From contig ONLQ01000001.1 of the NCBI GenBank assembly GCA_900318665.1, positions 1 to 64,000 on the forward strand: DNA of 64,000 bases, read 5' to 3'. This DNA comes from an uncultured Bacteroidales bacterium (GTDB taxonomy: Bacteria > Bacteroidota > Bacteroidia > Bacteroidales > P3). Each line of letters opens with the position of its first letter. Position 1 is the stretch's first letter. Made by a program: the position numbers and the translations under genes. The notes under the pieces are model-generated. The model ran no database searches. It was not told the DNA's origin and saw only the letters and a program-made list of their open reading frames with translations. Positions 25,398-34,568 of this stretch are shown here, in pieces.

Positions 25398-26663
25398 CTA
25401 TAGGCGGCCGTCGATTTCTTTGCGCGGTAGTAGGCCTTTTACATCGTAGATTACGTGCAAGGGGCGCAGTAGCGGCTTGATGTCGATGTTGCGGAACTGG
25501 GTGTGCGCTACGGCGAGAATTACGGCGTCGTAGGTGTTCGGCTGCAGTTCGGTTGTAACGGTGATTCCGTACTCTTGTTTCACCAAATCGGGCGACACCC
25601 AGGGGTCGTAAACATCCACCTGTGCGGAATAGTCTTGCAGTGTGCGTACTATGTCGTACACTTTGCTGTTGCGCACGTCGGTGCAGTTTTCCTTGAATGT
25701 GAAGCCGAGTACCAGTATTCTGGCTTCCAACACGCCGAGGCCTTTCTTTATCATTAGTTTGACGACCTCGTGGGCCACATATTCGCCCATGGAGTCGTTG
25801 GTGCGTCGTCCGGCAAGGATTATTTCGGGATTGTAGCCGTGCCTTTGCGCGCATTGTGCAAGATAGTAGGGGTCCACGCCAATGCAGTGGCCTCCCACCA
25901 GTCCGGGACGGAATGGGAGAAAGTTCCACTTGGTGGATGCCGCCTCCAGCACATCGAGGGTGTCAATGCCTATGTGGTTGAATATCTTGGCCAGTTCGTT
26001 GACAAAGGCTATGTTTATGTCGCGCTGCGAGTTCTCGATGATTTTTGCTGCTTCGGCAACTTTTATAGATGGTGCGAGATGGGTGCCGGCTTTGATGACG
26101 CTGGCGTAGATGGCGTCAACACGTTGTCCGATTTCCGTCGTAGAGCCTGATGTCACTTTGCGGATATTCTCCACGGTGTGCTGTTTGTCGCCGGGATTGA
26201 TGCGTTCGGGGCTATATCCTGCGTAGAAGTCGAGGTTAAAGCGCAGCCCGCTGGTTTGTTCTACGATGGGGATACATTCTTCTTCGGTAACGCCTGGATA
26301 GACAGAACTTTCGTAAACCACGATGTCGCCACGGCTGATGACGCGTCCCACGGTGAGGCTGGCCTCATAGAGAGGGGATAGGTCGGGACGGTTGTCGCGG
26401 TCCACAGGCGTTGGGACTGCCACGACATAGAAATTACAGTCGCGTATGTCGTCCTCGTTGCTGGTGCAGCGGAAACCGTGGTTGTCTATTGCCTCTTGTA
26501 GCAGTTGGTCGGAGAGTTCGAGGGTGGCGTCGTGTCCCTGCATAAGTTCACTGACACGCGCGGCGTTTTTGTCGAAGCCGATGGTGGCATACTTTGTAGA
26601 GAAGAGGCGTGCCAGCGGCAGACCCACATATCCCAGACCGATGACGGCAATCTTGGTTTCCAT
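25398..26663 (-). CDS. tviB: Nucleotide-sugar dehydrogenase, UDP-N-acetylhexosamine type (TviB/WbpA-like)
   Basis: Three-domain UDP-sugar dehydrogenase: Rossmann motif GLGYVGLPLA (residues 9-18), VPTPVD, ESSVYPGVTEE, the catalytic-Cys segment GGHCIGVDPYYL, and the C-terminal Rossmann-like domain with LGFTFKENCTDVRNSKV. The sequence is closest in character to the TviB/VipA and WbpA group, which oxidises UDP-GlcNAc or UDP-GalNAc at C6 to the uronic acid with two NAD+, for capsule or O-antigen. It is the last gene of the hisS-yidD transcript, 26 nt after yidD, although its partners would normally be in a polysaccharide cluster; such a cluster lies 6 kb away on the other strand. Confidence 0.9.
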   Translation of the reverse strand: METKIAVIGLGYVGLPLARLFSTKYATIGFDKNAARVSELMQGHDATLELSDQLLQEAIDNHGFRCTSNEDDIRDCNFYVVAVPTPVDRDNRPDLSPLYEASLTVGRVISRGDIVVYESSVYPGVTEEECIPIVEQTSGLRFNLDFYAGYSPERINPGDKQHTVENIRKVTSGSTTEIGQRVDAIYASVIKAGTHLAPSIKVAEAAKIIENSQRDINIAFVNELAKIFNHIGIDTLDVLEAASTKWNFLPFRPGLVGGHCIGVDPYYLAQCAQRHGYNPEIILAGRRTNDSMGEYVAHEVVKLMIKKGLGVLEARILVLGFTFKENCTDVRNSKVYDIVRTLQDYSAQVDVYDPWVSPDLVKQEYGITVTTELQPNTYDAVILAVAHTQFRNIDIKPLLRPLHVIYDVKGLLPRKEIDGRL

Positions 26664-26689
26664 GATATTTGGCGTTAGTTGTTTTTAAT

Positions 26690-26932
26690 TTAAGGTACAG
26701 GGTCGTAGCCAGAACCGCCCCAGGGGTTGCATCGCAGTATGCGTCGCAGTGCGAGCCATGCTCCCCGAAAAGGTCCGTATTTCGTTATGGCCTCTTTGGC
26801 ATATTGCGAGCAGGTGGGAGTGTAGCGACAGGCGGGCGGCGTGAGTGGAGATATGCAGGTACGGTAGAACGCTATGAGCGCCAGCATTATGGCCGACAGG
26901 CCTTTGCATATTACTTGCCATAGCCACCGCAT
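26690..26932 (-). CDS. yidD: Membrane protein insertion efficiency factor YidD
   Basis: The 80-residue protein has the signature [24 protein letters not shown] and [17 protein letters not shown] with its three Cys. YidD is a small amphipathic membrane-associated protein that helps YidC-dependent insertion, and it follows rnpA in very many genomes; here the gap is 4 nt. Confidence 0.96.
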   Translation of the reverse strand: MRWLWQVICKGLSAIMLALIAFYRTCISPLTPPACRYTPTCSQYAKEAITKYGPFRGAWLALRRILRCNPWGGSGYDPVP

Positions 26933-26936
26933 AGCG

Positions 26937-27320
26937 TTAGTTTGTTTTTTCTATGAGGGTTGCTATCACTTTGTCCATGCGTTTTGACAACTGGTCGTAG
27001 TCCATTATCTTGTCGTACACATAGTTCAGCGATATTGTCATTGTCTTGCCATGTTGCTGCAGTGAGTCGTAGAGCGGCGTCTTGCGCAGCCGGTAGCATT
27101 CTCGTGTGAGACGTTTCACCCTGTTGCGGTCCACGGCGTGATGAAAGCGGCGTTTGGAGACGGCTATCAGCACTTGCGCTTCCGACGGCAGTCGGTCGGC
27201 TTCGTAGAGGCGGAATCGCACACTATAGGGAAAGACCATAAAGGTGTCGCCTGTTGAGAACAGTTCGTCGAGAAGCAGTTGGCTGCAAAGACGCTCGTTT
27301 TTGCTGAACGTGACGGACAC
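26937..27320 (-). CDS. rnpA: Ribonuclease P protein component
   Basis: The RNR motif region ([18 protein letters not shown]) with its cluster of basic residues binds the P RNA and the pre-tRNA leader. Length 127 is normal. It processes tRNA 5' ends with the P RNA, which is not in this window. Neighbours hemD upstream (34-nt gap) and yidD downstream. Confidence 0.95.
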   Translation of the reverse strand: MSVTFSKNERLCSQLLLDELFSTGDTFMVFPYSVRFRLYEADRLPSEAQVLIAVSKRRFHHAVDRNRVKRLTRECYRLRKTPLYDSLQQHGKTMTISLNYVYDKIMDYDQLSKRMDKVIATLIEKTN

Positions 27321-27354
27321 TTATAAAGCGATAGGAAAGAAATAAAAGACGTGG

Positions 27355-28365
27355 CTATTTCACTTGCGACGTGCTGTCGTCGCTGGGTGCAGACTGCGAA
27401 GCGGCGGCGCGGGCGGCGGCACGTTCGGCACGCCGAGCAGCGGCCTGCGCTTTGCGCTGCTCTTGCAGCTGCTTGTATTTCTGTTTGTCGGCAATGAGGG
27501 TCTTGGGCTTCTTGGAGGAAGAGGTACCGCTGTTTGACGACGATGACGACGAACTATGCGACGGCGTTGAAGTACGCTGCGGTTTGGAAAGCATAGCAGG
27601 CTTAGCAGAAAGCACCTGTCCCTGCTCCTTGCCGAGGATATAGTTCTCTATGGCCATAGCCATAGAGGGCGAGACCTTTGTGGGGGCTGCCACGTCGAGA
27701 TTGAGACCAGCGGCGTTGAGGGCTGCATGGGTGCTGGGACCGAGGGCCGCAATGGCAATGTCGCCGCTCTTGATGTCTGGGAAACTTTGTTTCAGGGCTT
27801 TGACACCGATTGGCGAGAAGAGCACAATCATATCGTACTCTTTGAGGTCGAACTGCGTGAGGTCTTTGGGCTGCGAGTAGTACATCATGGCACGTGTGTA
27901 CTTGAACTTGGCCTTGTCGAGCAGTCGGGTGAAATCGCTCATTTTCTCTTCGGAGCATGGGAACAGATAATTCTCATCCTTGTGCTTTGACATCAGTTCG
28001 ATAAGTTCGGAGAGATACTGCTGGCCGAAGAAAACCTTGCGCTTGCGATACTGCACATAGTTTTGCAGATAGTTGGCAATGTTTTCGGAAGTGCAGAAGT
28101 ATTTTGTTGATTCCGAGATGGTTTCTCGCAGTTCTTTGGCAAGGCGGAAAAAGTTATCGACAGCATTTTTGCTGTTGAAGATAACGGCGGTATATTCGTG
28201 CAGGTGTATGCGGCTTTTGCGAAAGTCGGAGGCCGTTACACCAATGACGTCAAAAAACTTGAAAAAAGTTAGTTCAATATTGTATTTCTTTACCAAATTG
28301 CGGTACGGAGACTGTTCGATATCGGAGGGCTTAGGCTGTGAAATAAGAATCTTTTTCAGTTTCAT
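27355..28365 (-). CDS. hemD: Uroporphyrinogen-III synthase with extra low-complexity tail
   Basis: Residues 1-248 fit a Bacteroidota uroporphyrinogen-III synthase, which cyclises hydroxymethylbilane in the haem/B12 pathway: two-domain pattern with ILISQPKPS at the start, VIFNSKNAV, VLFSPIGVKAL and ALGPSTHAAL near the end. Residues 250-336 are an addition: a Ser-rich stretch (SSSSSSS) followed by a Lys/Gln then Ala/Arg-rich helix. Such a basic tail is not part of the enzyme and could bind nucleic acid or a partner; function unknown. B12 demand from the class II ribonucleotide reductase in this window gives the pathway one clear use. Confidence 0.88.
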   Translation of the reverse strand: MKLKKILISQPKPSDIEQSPYRNLVKKYNIELTFFKFFDVIGVTASDFRKSRIHLHEYTAVIFNSKNAVDNFFRLAKELRETISESTKYFCTSENIANYLQNYVQYRKRKVFFGQQYLSELIELMSKHKDENYLFPCSEEKMSDFTRLLDKAKFKYTRAMMYYSQPKDLTQFDLKEYDMIVLFSPIGVKALKQSFPDIKSGDIAIAALGPSTHAALNAAGLNLDVAAPTKVSPSMAMAIENYILGKEQGQVLSAKPAMLSKPQRTSTPSHSSSSSSSNSGTSSSKKPKTLIADKQKYKQLQEQRKAQAAARRAERAAARAAASQSAPSDDSTSQVK

Positions 28366-28402
28366 ACTACAAAAGGCGTTAGGTCAACAATATATTATAC
28401 AA

Positions 28403-29614
28403 TCAGATAAGCACTTTGAGAAGAATCAATAAGGGTGCTATATCGAGAATGCAAAGATAGTAAATTAAAAATAAATTGGAGTATTTAGGATACGATAAAA
28501 ATAGATTAACTCCACGAACAAGGCTGGCAATCAAAAATACTGCCAACGGTATGGAAGTGACCAAGATATAGGTTGTTGGTGATAATGGTAGATAAACGCA
28601 GATGAGCAACAGAGGCAGCATGATGGTTGCCACCAGGAGTTGGCTTAGGTAGCCTTGAAGCATATATCGTGTTGCACCTTCTTGATTTTCAAATACATTC
28701 CCAAAGAAATAGATAATAGCATTGCGTAGCAGCAATACCAACGCTATGCCGACAAATACGGCCAATGTCAGCAGATAGTCGCTGATGTCTATGTCAAAGG
28801 GACTTAGGTGGATGCGTATAGAATAGACATAGAGCGCAAGCGTGGCAGACAGCAGCAACAGCGACGGCATGAAATTGATGGTGTGTAGCATATTGCGCTC
28901 GCGCTGCAGGTAGTTGAACGAATAATTGCTGAAGAATGCCGCGACTGCTTCGTGGATTGAAATGCGATGGAAACGATAGTAGATGCAGGCAAAGAGTGCC
29001 ACAATGACGATGACTATGGCAAAAATGCTGTCGAAGCGCACTCCTTGGCGCGGAATCAGTTCGCTGTGTGACGGCTGAAGTGTATGGCCTGTAAAGATGC
29101 TGGTGCGGTATTCAACGCTGTCGGCCATAGTGTCAAATGGCGATAGGACAAGTGTTGTGTCCTCCACCGCATTGGCTGGCATCAACAGAGAGTCTATCCA
29201 TGCCCCTTGTATTACCGATGAATTGGTGGTTGATGGCACTGCCAGGAAAGGGTACTCTTGCGCAAAGATTTGCTCGGGAGAAAGACCCTCGGATGATGCT
29301 GTAGTGCTGTCGGGCGTTGGCGCAATGGACAGTGTGGCGGCGGTCTCCTGCTGTGGCTGAGCGGTGCTTTGGGTTAAGACGTTTGTGGCAGGCTGTGTTG
29401 TGCTGGTAGTGGCCTTGGGGGTAGGTTTTGCGGTGTCAGTCGCTATGCTATGCTTGGCAGTGTCCGAGCCCGTACTGCTTTTGGCGGTGTCTTTTGGCAC
29501 GCTGTGCTTGGCACTGTCGGACGCAGGCTTAACCACCTGATGCACACCATTGGTGTCAGGCTGTTGCGGGGTCTGATGGGCCGTTGCGCTGTCTTTTATC
29601 ACCTGCGAGTCCAC
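28403..29614 (-). CDS. DUF4271 membrane protein with disordered N-terminus
   Basis: The C-terminal 220 residues carry about six transmembrane segments and match DUF4271, a Bacteroidota membrane family that is typically next to hemD. The N-terminal 180 residues are Thr/Ser/Ala/Lys-rich with a repeated DTAKxS/T pattern and are probably disordered. A hydrophobic segment at about residues 200-215 precedes the DUF4271 core. It starts 6 nt after the coiled-coil gene. Role unknown; neighbour conservation suggests an envelope function. Confidence 0.82.
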   Translation of the reverse strand: MDSQVIKDSATAHQTPQQPDTNGVHQVVKPASDSAKHSVPKDTAKSSTGSDTAKHSIATDTAKPTPKATTSTTQPATNVLTQSTAQPQQETAATLSIAPTPDSTTASSEGLSPEQIFAQEYPFLAVPSTTNSSVIQGAWIDSLLMPANAVEDTTLVLSPFDTMADSVEYRTSIFTGHTLQPSHSELIPRQGVRFDSIFAIVIVIVALFACIYYRFHRISIHEAVAAFFSNYSFNYLQRERNMLHTINFMPSLLLLSATLALYVYSIRIHLSPFDIDISDYLLTLAVFVGIALVLLLRNAIIYFFGNVFENQEGATRYMLQGYLSQLLVATIMLPLLLICVYLPLSPTTYILVTSIPLAVFLIASLVRGVNLFLSYPKYSNLFLIYYLCILDIAPLLILLKVLI

Positions 29615-29620
29615 CTATTC

Positions 29621-30784
29621 TTATTTCTTTATATATGACAGAAATTCGAGGTCGATGGAAAGTGCCACAAATGGCTTTAGTTTCCAAGCCTTTACGGTGA
29701 TATTGTCCAGCGAGTGCTGCGAGTCAACAAGTCCGCCGTCCTCGTGTTTGGAGTCAAGCAGTTCGTATTCGGCAATATTCACGCCTCCAATAAGATAGAA
29801 GAAATCGAGGAAGCGGAACGATGGGCCAAGGTAGAAGTTCTTGAACAGGTTGCTGCCGCCGAAGCCGACATAGATGCCGAGGTCGTAGGCGAATTTCTGG
29901 TCAAACTGCTTCATGGTCTGTATCGATACCGTGGTGTCGCCACGGCGCAGGTCGATAGAGTGGTCGCGGTTGAAGTATTTTGTGAGGTCCCACAGCATGA
30001 CCGATGCACCTGTGAGGAAGTCGAACTCGATGTTACCGGCATTGCGGTTGCGCACTTTTTTGTTGTATTGCTTAACCGTTCCGTCGTCGTTCAATACAGG
30101 GTCTGTCAAAATCTCCCATTGCGGAGTGCGGTAGAAACGCATTGCCACACCTTGTATGGGGCGCACCTTCTTTTTGCGGTTAGTTGCCTCGGCCACCTTT
30201 GCTTCGGCGGCTTTGGCGCGCTCTTCCATATATTTGGCTTGTTCTTCCTTGCGGATAATCTCTTTCTCGTTGGCTGTGACAAGTGCTTGCAGCGAGTCGA
30301 TGTGATGGCGGAAACGGTCACGCTGCTGCGAGAGTTGCTCGTAGTCGGCTTTCTGTTCTGCCAGACGTGCATTTTTGGCCTCGATGTCTTGTTGGAGGAA
30401 CTGCACCTCACGGTCTTTGGCCTCGATGCGGGTGGTGCGAGTGTCTATCTCGGCCTGCAACTTCACCTTGTCAATGGTCGAATTGGTCATTGCCTCGCGA
30501 TACAACTGCTCTTTCTCGGCCAGCAGGCGTTCTTTCTCCTGCATGGCGTTGAGTTGCTTCTGCATGAGGTCGTTCTTCTCGCGGAGTTCTTGCTGATAGC
30601 GCCCGTTGAGCATTTGTAGCGAGTCCTTCAGTTGTGTGAGGCTTTGCAGGCTGTCTTGCAACTGCTTGATACGCTGTGCCTGCGGTGTGCGCTCGTAGCG
30701 AGGCGCCACGGTGTCCTGCGCCACAAGTTGTGTGGCAGGGAGCCACAGCGCAATCAGAATGGCTATAGTAAGTATTCGTTTCAT
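29621..30784 (-). CDS. Exported coiled-coil protein with C-terminal beta domain, 387 residues
   Basis: The ATG at 30784 gives a signal peptide ([23 protein letters not shown]) and overlaps the hisS stop (ATGA); the frame stays open far upstream but inside hisS. Residues 35-205 form a long coiled coil ([19 protein letters not shown], then [16 protein letters not shown]). The last 170 residues are beta-rich with aromatic ends ([20 protein letters not shown]), resembling a small outer-membrane barrel or lipid-facing sheet. Likely anchored in the outer membrane with a periplasmic coiled coil. No family name recognised. Confidence 0.75.
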   Translation of the reverse strand: MKRILTIAILIALWLPATQLVAQDTVAPRYERTPQAQRIKQLQDSLQSLTQLKDSLQMLNGRYQQELREKNDLMQKQLNAMQEKERLLAEKEQLYREAMTNSTIDKVKLQAEIDTRTTRIEAKDREVQFLQQDIEAKNARLAEQKADYEQLSQQRDRFRHHIDSLQALVTANEKEIIRKEEQAKYMEERAKAAEAKVAEATNRKKKVRPIQGVAMRFYRTPQWEILTDPVLNDDGTVKQYNKKVRNRNAGNIEFDFLTGASVMLWDLTKYFNRDHSIDLRRGDTTVSIQTMKQFDQKFAYDLGIYVGFGGSNLFKNFYLGPSFRFLDFFYLIGGVNIAEYELLDSKHEDGGLVDSQHSLDNITVKAWKLKPFVALSIDLEFLSYIKK

Positions 30785-32127
30785 TGTCTGACAACATTGG
30801 ATATTTCGGTGGCAGCCACTGTCTGCTGCTCGCCGCTCTGCATATTTTTTATTGTTACTGTGCCAGCCGCCATCTCCGCTTCGCCGGTAAAGGCCACGAA
30901 CGGGATGTTTTTGCGGTTGGCATAGTCCATCTGTTTCTTCATCTTGGCGCTGTCGGGATATACCATTGTGCTGATGCCCTGCTGACGCAGTGCCGATGCG
31001 CAGCGCATGGCATAGGCTTGCTCGGCGGCACCGAAATTGATGAACAGCACTCGGGTTGACTGCGACAGGTTGTCGGGAAATTTCTCCAGTTCGGTAAGCA
31101 CGTCGTATATGCGGTCGGCACCAAACGAGATGCCTACTCCCGACACATTTGGCATTCCGAAAATGCCTGTAAGGTTGTCGTAGCGTCCGCCACCGCAGAT
31201 GCTGCCGATGCTCACATTGTTGGCTTTCACCTCGAAAATTGCGCCGGTGTAGTAGTTGAGGCCGCGTGCCAGCGTAAGGTCGAGTTCCACGTTGCACGAT
31301 GTCTCTGCATGGCTGATATATCCAAACAGTTCGCGCATCTCTGCCACGCCTTTCTTTCCAATCTCGATGGCCGAAAACAGATTGTCGAGGCTGTCGAGTT
31401 TCTCGCTGGCGGTGCCCTTGAGCTCAAACACGGGGTTAAGTGCCGCAATTTGTGCTTCGGTCAAGCCGCGTTCCGACAGTTCTTTCTGCACGTTCTCCAG
31501 ACCGATTTTGTCCAACTTGTCAATAGCCACGGTTATGTCCACTAACAGGTCGGGCGCGCCCACCAGTTCGGCAATGCCGGCCAGGATTTTGCGGTTGTTG
31601 ATTTTCAGCGTTACCGACACGTCAAGACGACGAAACACGAGGTCTATCATCTGCACCAGTTCCAACTCGTTGAGCAACGAGTCGCTGCCAATCATGTCGG
31701 CGTCGCATTGGTAGAACTCGCGATAACGACCTTTCTGCGGACGGTCGGCACGCCACACTGGCTGGAGTTGATAGCGGCGGAACGGCAGCACAAGTTCGTC
31801 GCGATGCTGCACCACAAAACGGGCAAAAGGCACCGTGAGGTCGTAGCGCAGGCCGCGTTCGCAGATGCGGGGCGCCACTTTGTGGTAGTCCTGGCTGAAG
31901 TCAACATCTTTCATGAAGTCGCCAGAGTTGAGCACTTTGAACAGCAGTTTGTCGCCCTCTTCGCCATATTTTCCCATCAGTGTGCTGAGGTTTTCGAGCG
32001 AGGGAGTCTCTATAGGTTCGAAGGCAAAGACCTTGAACACGTCGCGAATGGTGTCGAAAATATAATTACGTCGTGCCATCTCCACTGGGAGAAAGTCGCG
32101 CGTACCTTTAGGAATAGAGCATTTCAT
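30781..32127 (-). CDS. hisS: Histidyl-tRNA synthetase
   Basis: Class II aminoacyl-tRNA synthetase: GTRDFLP at the start, motif 2 ([13 protein letters not shown]...[10 protein letters not shown]), the His-specific segments [14 protein letters not shown] and GGGRYDNL, and a C-terminal anticodon-binding domain ([13 protein letters not shown]). 448 residues is normal. First gene of the leftward run that includes the coiled-coil protein, DUF4271, hemD, rnpA and yidD. Confidence 0.97.
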   Translation of the reverse strand: MKCSIPKGTRDFLPVEMARRNYIFDTIRDVFKVFAFEPIETPSLENLSTLMGKYGEEGDKLLFKVLNSGDFMKDVDFSQDYHKVAPRICERGLRYDLTVPFARFVVQHRDELVLPFRRYQLQPVWRADRPQKGRYREFYQCDADMIGSDSLLNELELVQMIDLVFRRLDVSVTLKINNRKILAGIAELVGAPDLLVDITVAIDKLDKIGLENVQKELSERGLTEAQIAALNPVFELKGTASEKLDSLDNLFSAIEIGKKGVAEMRELFGYISHAETSCNVELDLTLARGLNYYTGAIFEVKANNVSIGSICGGGRYDNLTGIFGMPNVSGVGISFGADRIYDVLTELEKFPDNLSQSTRVLFINFGAAEQAYAMRCASALRQQGISTMVYPDSAKMKKQMDYANRKNIPFVAFTGEAEMAAGTVTIKNMQSGEQQTVAATEISNVVRQ

Positions 32128-32390
32128 AGTATAATCTTTAAGTACATCTATACAACAAAAAGCAACACATTATGCAGTCTTTCAATGTATTGCAAAAAAA
32201 TGGCTACTCTTTGTCTGGCGACTAAAATACACAAAAATAACGAATTCCATGGCCTCTTTTTACGTCAAGCACAATGCACTGTCCGCAGGAGAATCATATA
32301 AACGCAAAGCATTTTTGAATAAGTTATGGCGCATACGATATTGTTAAATGATAGAAGTACAACCTTTATAAGGGATGCCCTTAAAATCGT

Positions 32391-32421
32391 TTTGTTGTAA
32401 TGCTTTTTTTTCATACTTTTG
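32391..32421 (+). promoter_or_regulatory. Consensus promoter of the polysaccharide cluster
   Basis: TTTG (32391-32394), 19 nt, TACTTTTG (32414-32421), an exact Bacteroidota consensus 35 nt before the first gene. The rest of the 329-nt divergent region 32128-32456 shows nothing else. Confidence 0.75.
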
Positions 32422-32456
32422 CAAAATATTATGTGCCTATTCAACTATGATTTGGT

Positions 32457-32858
32457 ATGGAACATCCAAGAATAATAGAACTTGCAAAAATCTTTGACCC
32501 TCGTGGCAATCTGTCGGTAATCGAGGAGTTTAAGGATATTCCGTTCAAGATAGAACGTGCCTATTGGATTTACGATGTGCCTGGCGGCGACCATCGTGGC
32601 GGTCATGCCTATAAGGAGAACACGGAATTTATTGTTGCTCTATCGGGCAGTTTCGACGTGGAACTGGACAACGGGTATGAAAAAAAGACATTTCATCTGA
32701 ACAGGTCATACTATGGGCTTTACGTCCCCAAAGGGCTTTGGCGTGAGATGAGCAATTTTTCCACCAACTCATTGGCATTGGTGTTATCATCTACCGAGTA
32801 TGATGCCGATGATTATATCCGTGACTATCAAGAATTTTTGAAATTTGCAAGGGTATGA
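32457..32858 (+). CDS. fdtA: FdtA-like dTDP-4-dehydro-6-deoxyglucose 3,4-ketoisomerase
   Basis: A single cupin of 133 residues with the WxcM/FdtA pattern: FDPRGNLSVIEE, ERAYWIYDVPGGDHRGGHAY (active-site His pair region) and YDADDYIRDYQEF at the end. FdtA converts dTDP-6-deoxy-D-xylo-4-hexulose to the 3-keto-6-deoxygalactose form in dTDP-Fuc3NAc synthesis; the gluco-epimer producer QdtA is hard to tell apart by sequence. First gene after a consensus promoter; its stop overlaps the next ATG by 4 nt. Confidence 0.85.
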   Translation: MEHPRIIELAKIFDPRGNLSVIEEFKDIPFKIERAYWIYDVPGGDHRGGHAYKENTEFIVALSGSFDVELDNGYEKKTFHLNRSYYGLYVPKGLWREMSNFSTNSLALVLSSTEYDADDYIRDYQEFLKFARV

Positions 32859-33277
32859 ATACGAAACGTGCCACCGTCTATGACTGTTCGTTAATCGAGT
32901 TGCCCAAAAAGAACTTCCCAGAGGGCAATTTGACGTATGTTTACAATGGACTACATCTTCCGTTTGATATAAAACGTGTGTTTTATAGTTACGACATTCC
33001 CGGTGGCGAAAGTCGTGGGGCTCATGCCCACAAACAATGCCACCAGTTTCTTGTTGCCGCAAGTGGAGCCTTCGAGGTGATTCTTGACGACGGGATTAAT
33101 AAGAGAACCGTATTGCTGAATAGGCCTTTCTATGGACTACATATTCCTCCCGGAATTTGGTCTGCCGAGCAGGGGTTCTCGTCTGGTAGCATCTGTCTGG
33201 TACTGGCTTCTCATGGTTATGAGGAGGCTGATTACATAAGGGACTACGAAGAATTTCAAAAATACATCAAAGAGTAG
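32855..33277 (+). CDS. Second FdtA-like sugar ketoisomerase (WxcM-like cupin)
   Basis: A 140-residue paralogue of the preceding cupin, with [20 protein letters not shown] in place of the upstream gene's active-site segment and [17 protein letters not shown] at the end. The His residues are kept in both copies, so both may be active. Two possibilities are a ketoisomerase pair with different product stereochemistry or an enzyme plus a regulator of it; the sequence does not decide. Coupled to its neighbours by a 4-nt overlap upstream and a 1-nt gap downstream. Confidence 0.82.
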   Translation: MNTKRATVYDCSLIELPKKNFPEGNLTYVYNGLHLPFDIKRVFYSYDIPGGESRGAHAHKQCHQFLVAASGAFEVILDDGINKRTVLLNRPFYGLHIPPGIWSAEQGFSSGSICLVLASHGYEEADYIRDYEEFQKYIKE

Positions 33278-33278
33278 T

Positions 33279-33464
33279 ATGGCAAATATTCATCCATTGT
33301 CGGATTGCAAGTCTTCTTTTATTGGCGAGGATACTAATATATGGCAGTTTTGCGTGATATTCAAAAATGCCAGGATTGGTAGAAACTGCAATATTTGCGC
33401 AAATATTTTGGATATGGAATATAGAGATAAAGACGGAGAGAAACATAATATTGACGATTTATGA
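33279..33464 (+). pseudogene. Truncated left-handed beta-helix acyltransferase (FdtC/WxcM-type)
   Basis: Sixty-one residues only. The start ([20 protein letters not shown]) and [15 protein letters not shown] are the first coils of a hexapeptide-repeat sugar N-acyltransferase of about 190 residues, as expected between fdtA and fdtB. After residue 44 the helix stops and 17 unrelated-looking residues follow ([19 protein letters not shown]). An internal in-frame deletion joining head and tail of the gene would explain this. The stop still overlaps the fdtB start (ATGA), so translational coupling is preserved. It cannot be an active trimeric acyltransferase. Confidence 0.7.
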
Positions 33465-34561
33465 TTCCTTTTTTGAGTTTGAAAGATGTTACCAATCTCC
33501 ATTCAGAGGAAATACACGAGGCTGTAAGCCGTGTTGTGAATAGCGGTTGGTATCTTCAAGGCGAGGAGAACAAGCGTTTTGAAGAGAATTATGCCAAGTA
33601 TATTGGTTCGGATTATTGCATAGGCTGTGCCAATGGTCTGGATGCTCTTATATGGATATTCAGGGCTTATATCGAACTTGGCGTGATGAAGCCTGGCGAC
33701 GAGGTTATTGTCCCTGCAAACACCTATATTGCGACAATATTGTCTATAACCGAAAACGGACTTGTCCCTGTTTTTGTAGAACCTCGGTTGAACACTCTTG
33801 AGATAGACGACGCTTTGATTGAGCAGGCCATTACTCCTCGCACAAAGGCTATATGCATAGTCCATCTGTATGGCCGTCTGGCTTATACTCCGCGGATAGG
33901 GGAACTGTGCAAGAAATACAATCTGAAGTTGGTCGAGGATAACGCTCAGGCTCATGGTTGTATGTTCAACGGACGGAAGACCGGGTCGTTGGGCGATGTG
34001 GCAGGCCACTCGTTCTATCCCGGCAAAAACCTCGGCGCTCTTGGCGATGGCGGTGCGGTGACAACAAACAACAAAGAGTTGGCTGACACAATCAGGACGC
34101 TAGCAAACTATGGCTCTCCCAAGAAATATATCTTCAAGTATTGCGGACGCAACAGCCGTTTGGATGAGATTCAGGCGGCAGTGCTGGACGTGAAACTTAA
34201 ATATCTCGACAAGGACAATGCCCATAGAAAACAAATTGCCCGATACTATTATGAGCATATACAGAATCCTGCGATAACGCTGCCAGAGCAAATGACCGAC
34301 GAAAGCAATGTCTATCATCTGTTCCCGGTGTTATGCGACCGTCGCGACGAGTTGCAGGAACATCTTAAACAACAGGGGATCGGAACGGTGATACATTATC
34401 CTCTACCGCCACATAAGCAGGAATGTTATAGCGAATGGGGCAAACTGAGTTTCCCAATAACCGAGCAGATTGCAAATCGGGAGTTAAGTATCCCTATTGG
34501 TCCGTCAATAACGCTCGAAGAGGCCGCCGTTGTGGTAGAGGCCATTAACCAGTTCAAATAG
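33461..34561 (+). CDS. fdtB: DegT/DnrJ/EryC1/StrS-family sugar aminotransferase (FdtB-like)
   Basis: PLP-dependent sugar aminotransferase: start [42 protein letters not shown], and the PLP-lysine segment [18 protein letters not shown] (Lys about residue 188). Lengths and motifs fit FdtB/QdtB, which transaminates the 3-keto sugar made by FdtA using glutamate. The position next to fdtA-like genes supports this over other StrS enzymes. The expected next step, N-acylation, would need the truncated neighbour or another enzyme. Confidence 0.9.
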   Translation: MIPFLSLKDVTNLHSEEIHEAVSRVVNSGWYLQGEENKRFEENYAKYIGSDYCIGCANGLDALIWIFRAYIELGVMKPGDEVIVPANTYIATILSITENGLVPVFVEPRLNTLEIDDALIEQAITPRTKAICIVHLYGRLAYTPRIGELCKKYNLKLVEDNAQAHGCMFNGRKTGSLGDVAGHSFYPGKNLGALGDGGAVTTNNKELADTIRTLANYGSPKKYIFKYCGRNSRLDEIQAAVLDVKLKYLDKDNAHRKQIARYYYEHIQNPAITLPEQMTDESNVYHLFPVLCDRRDELQEHLKQQGIGTVIHYPLPPHKQECYSEWGKLSFPITEQIANRELSIPIGPSITLEEAAVVVEAINQFK

Positions 34562-34568
34562 GCTATCA

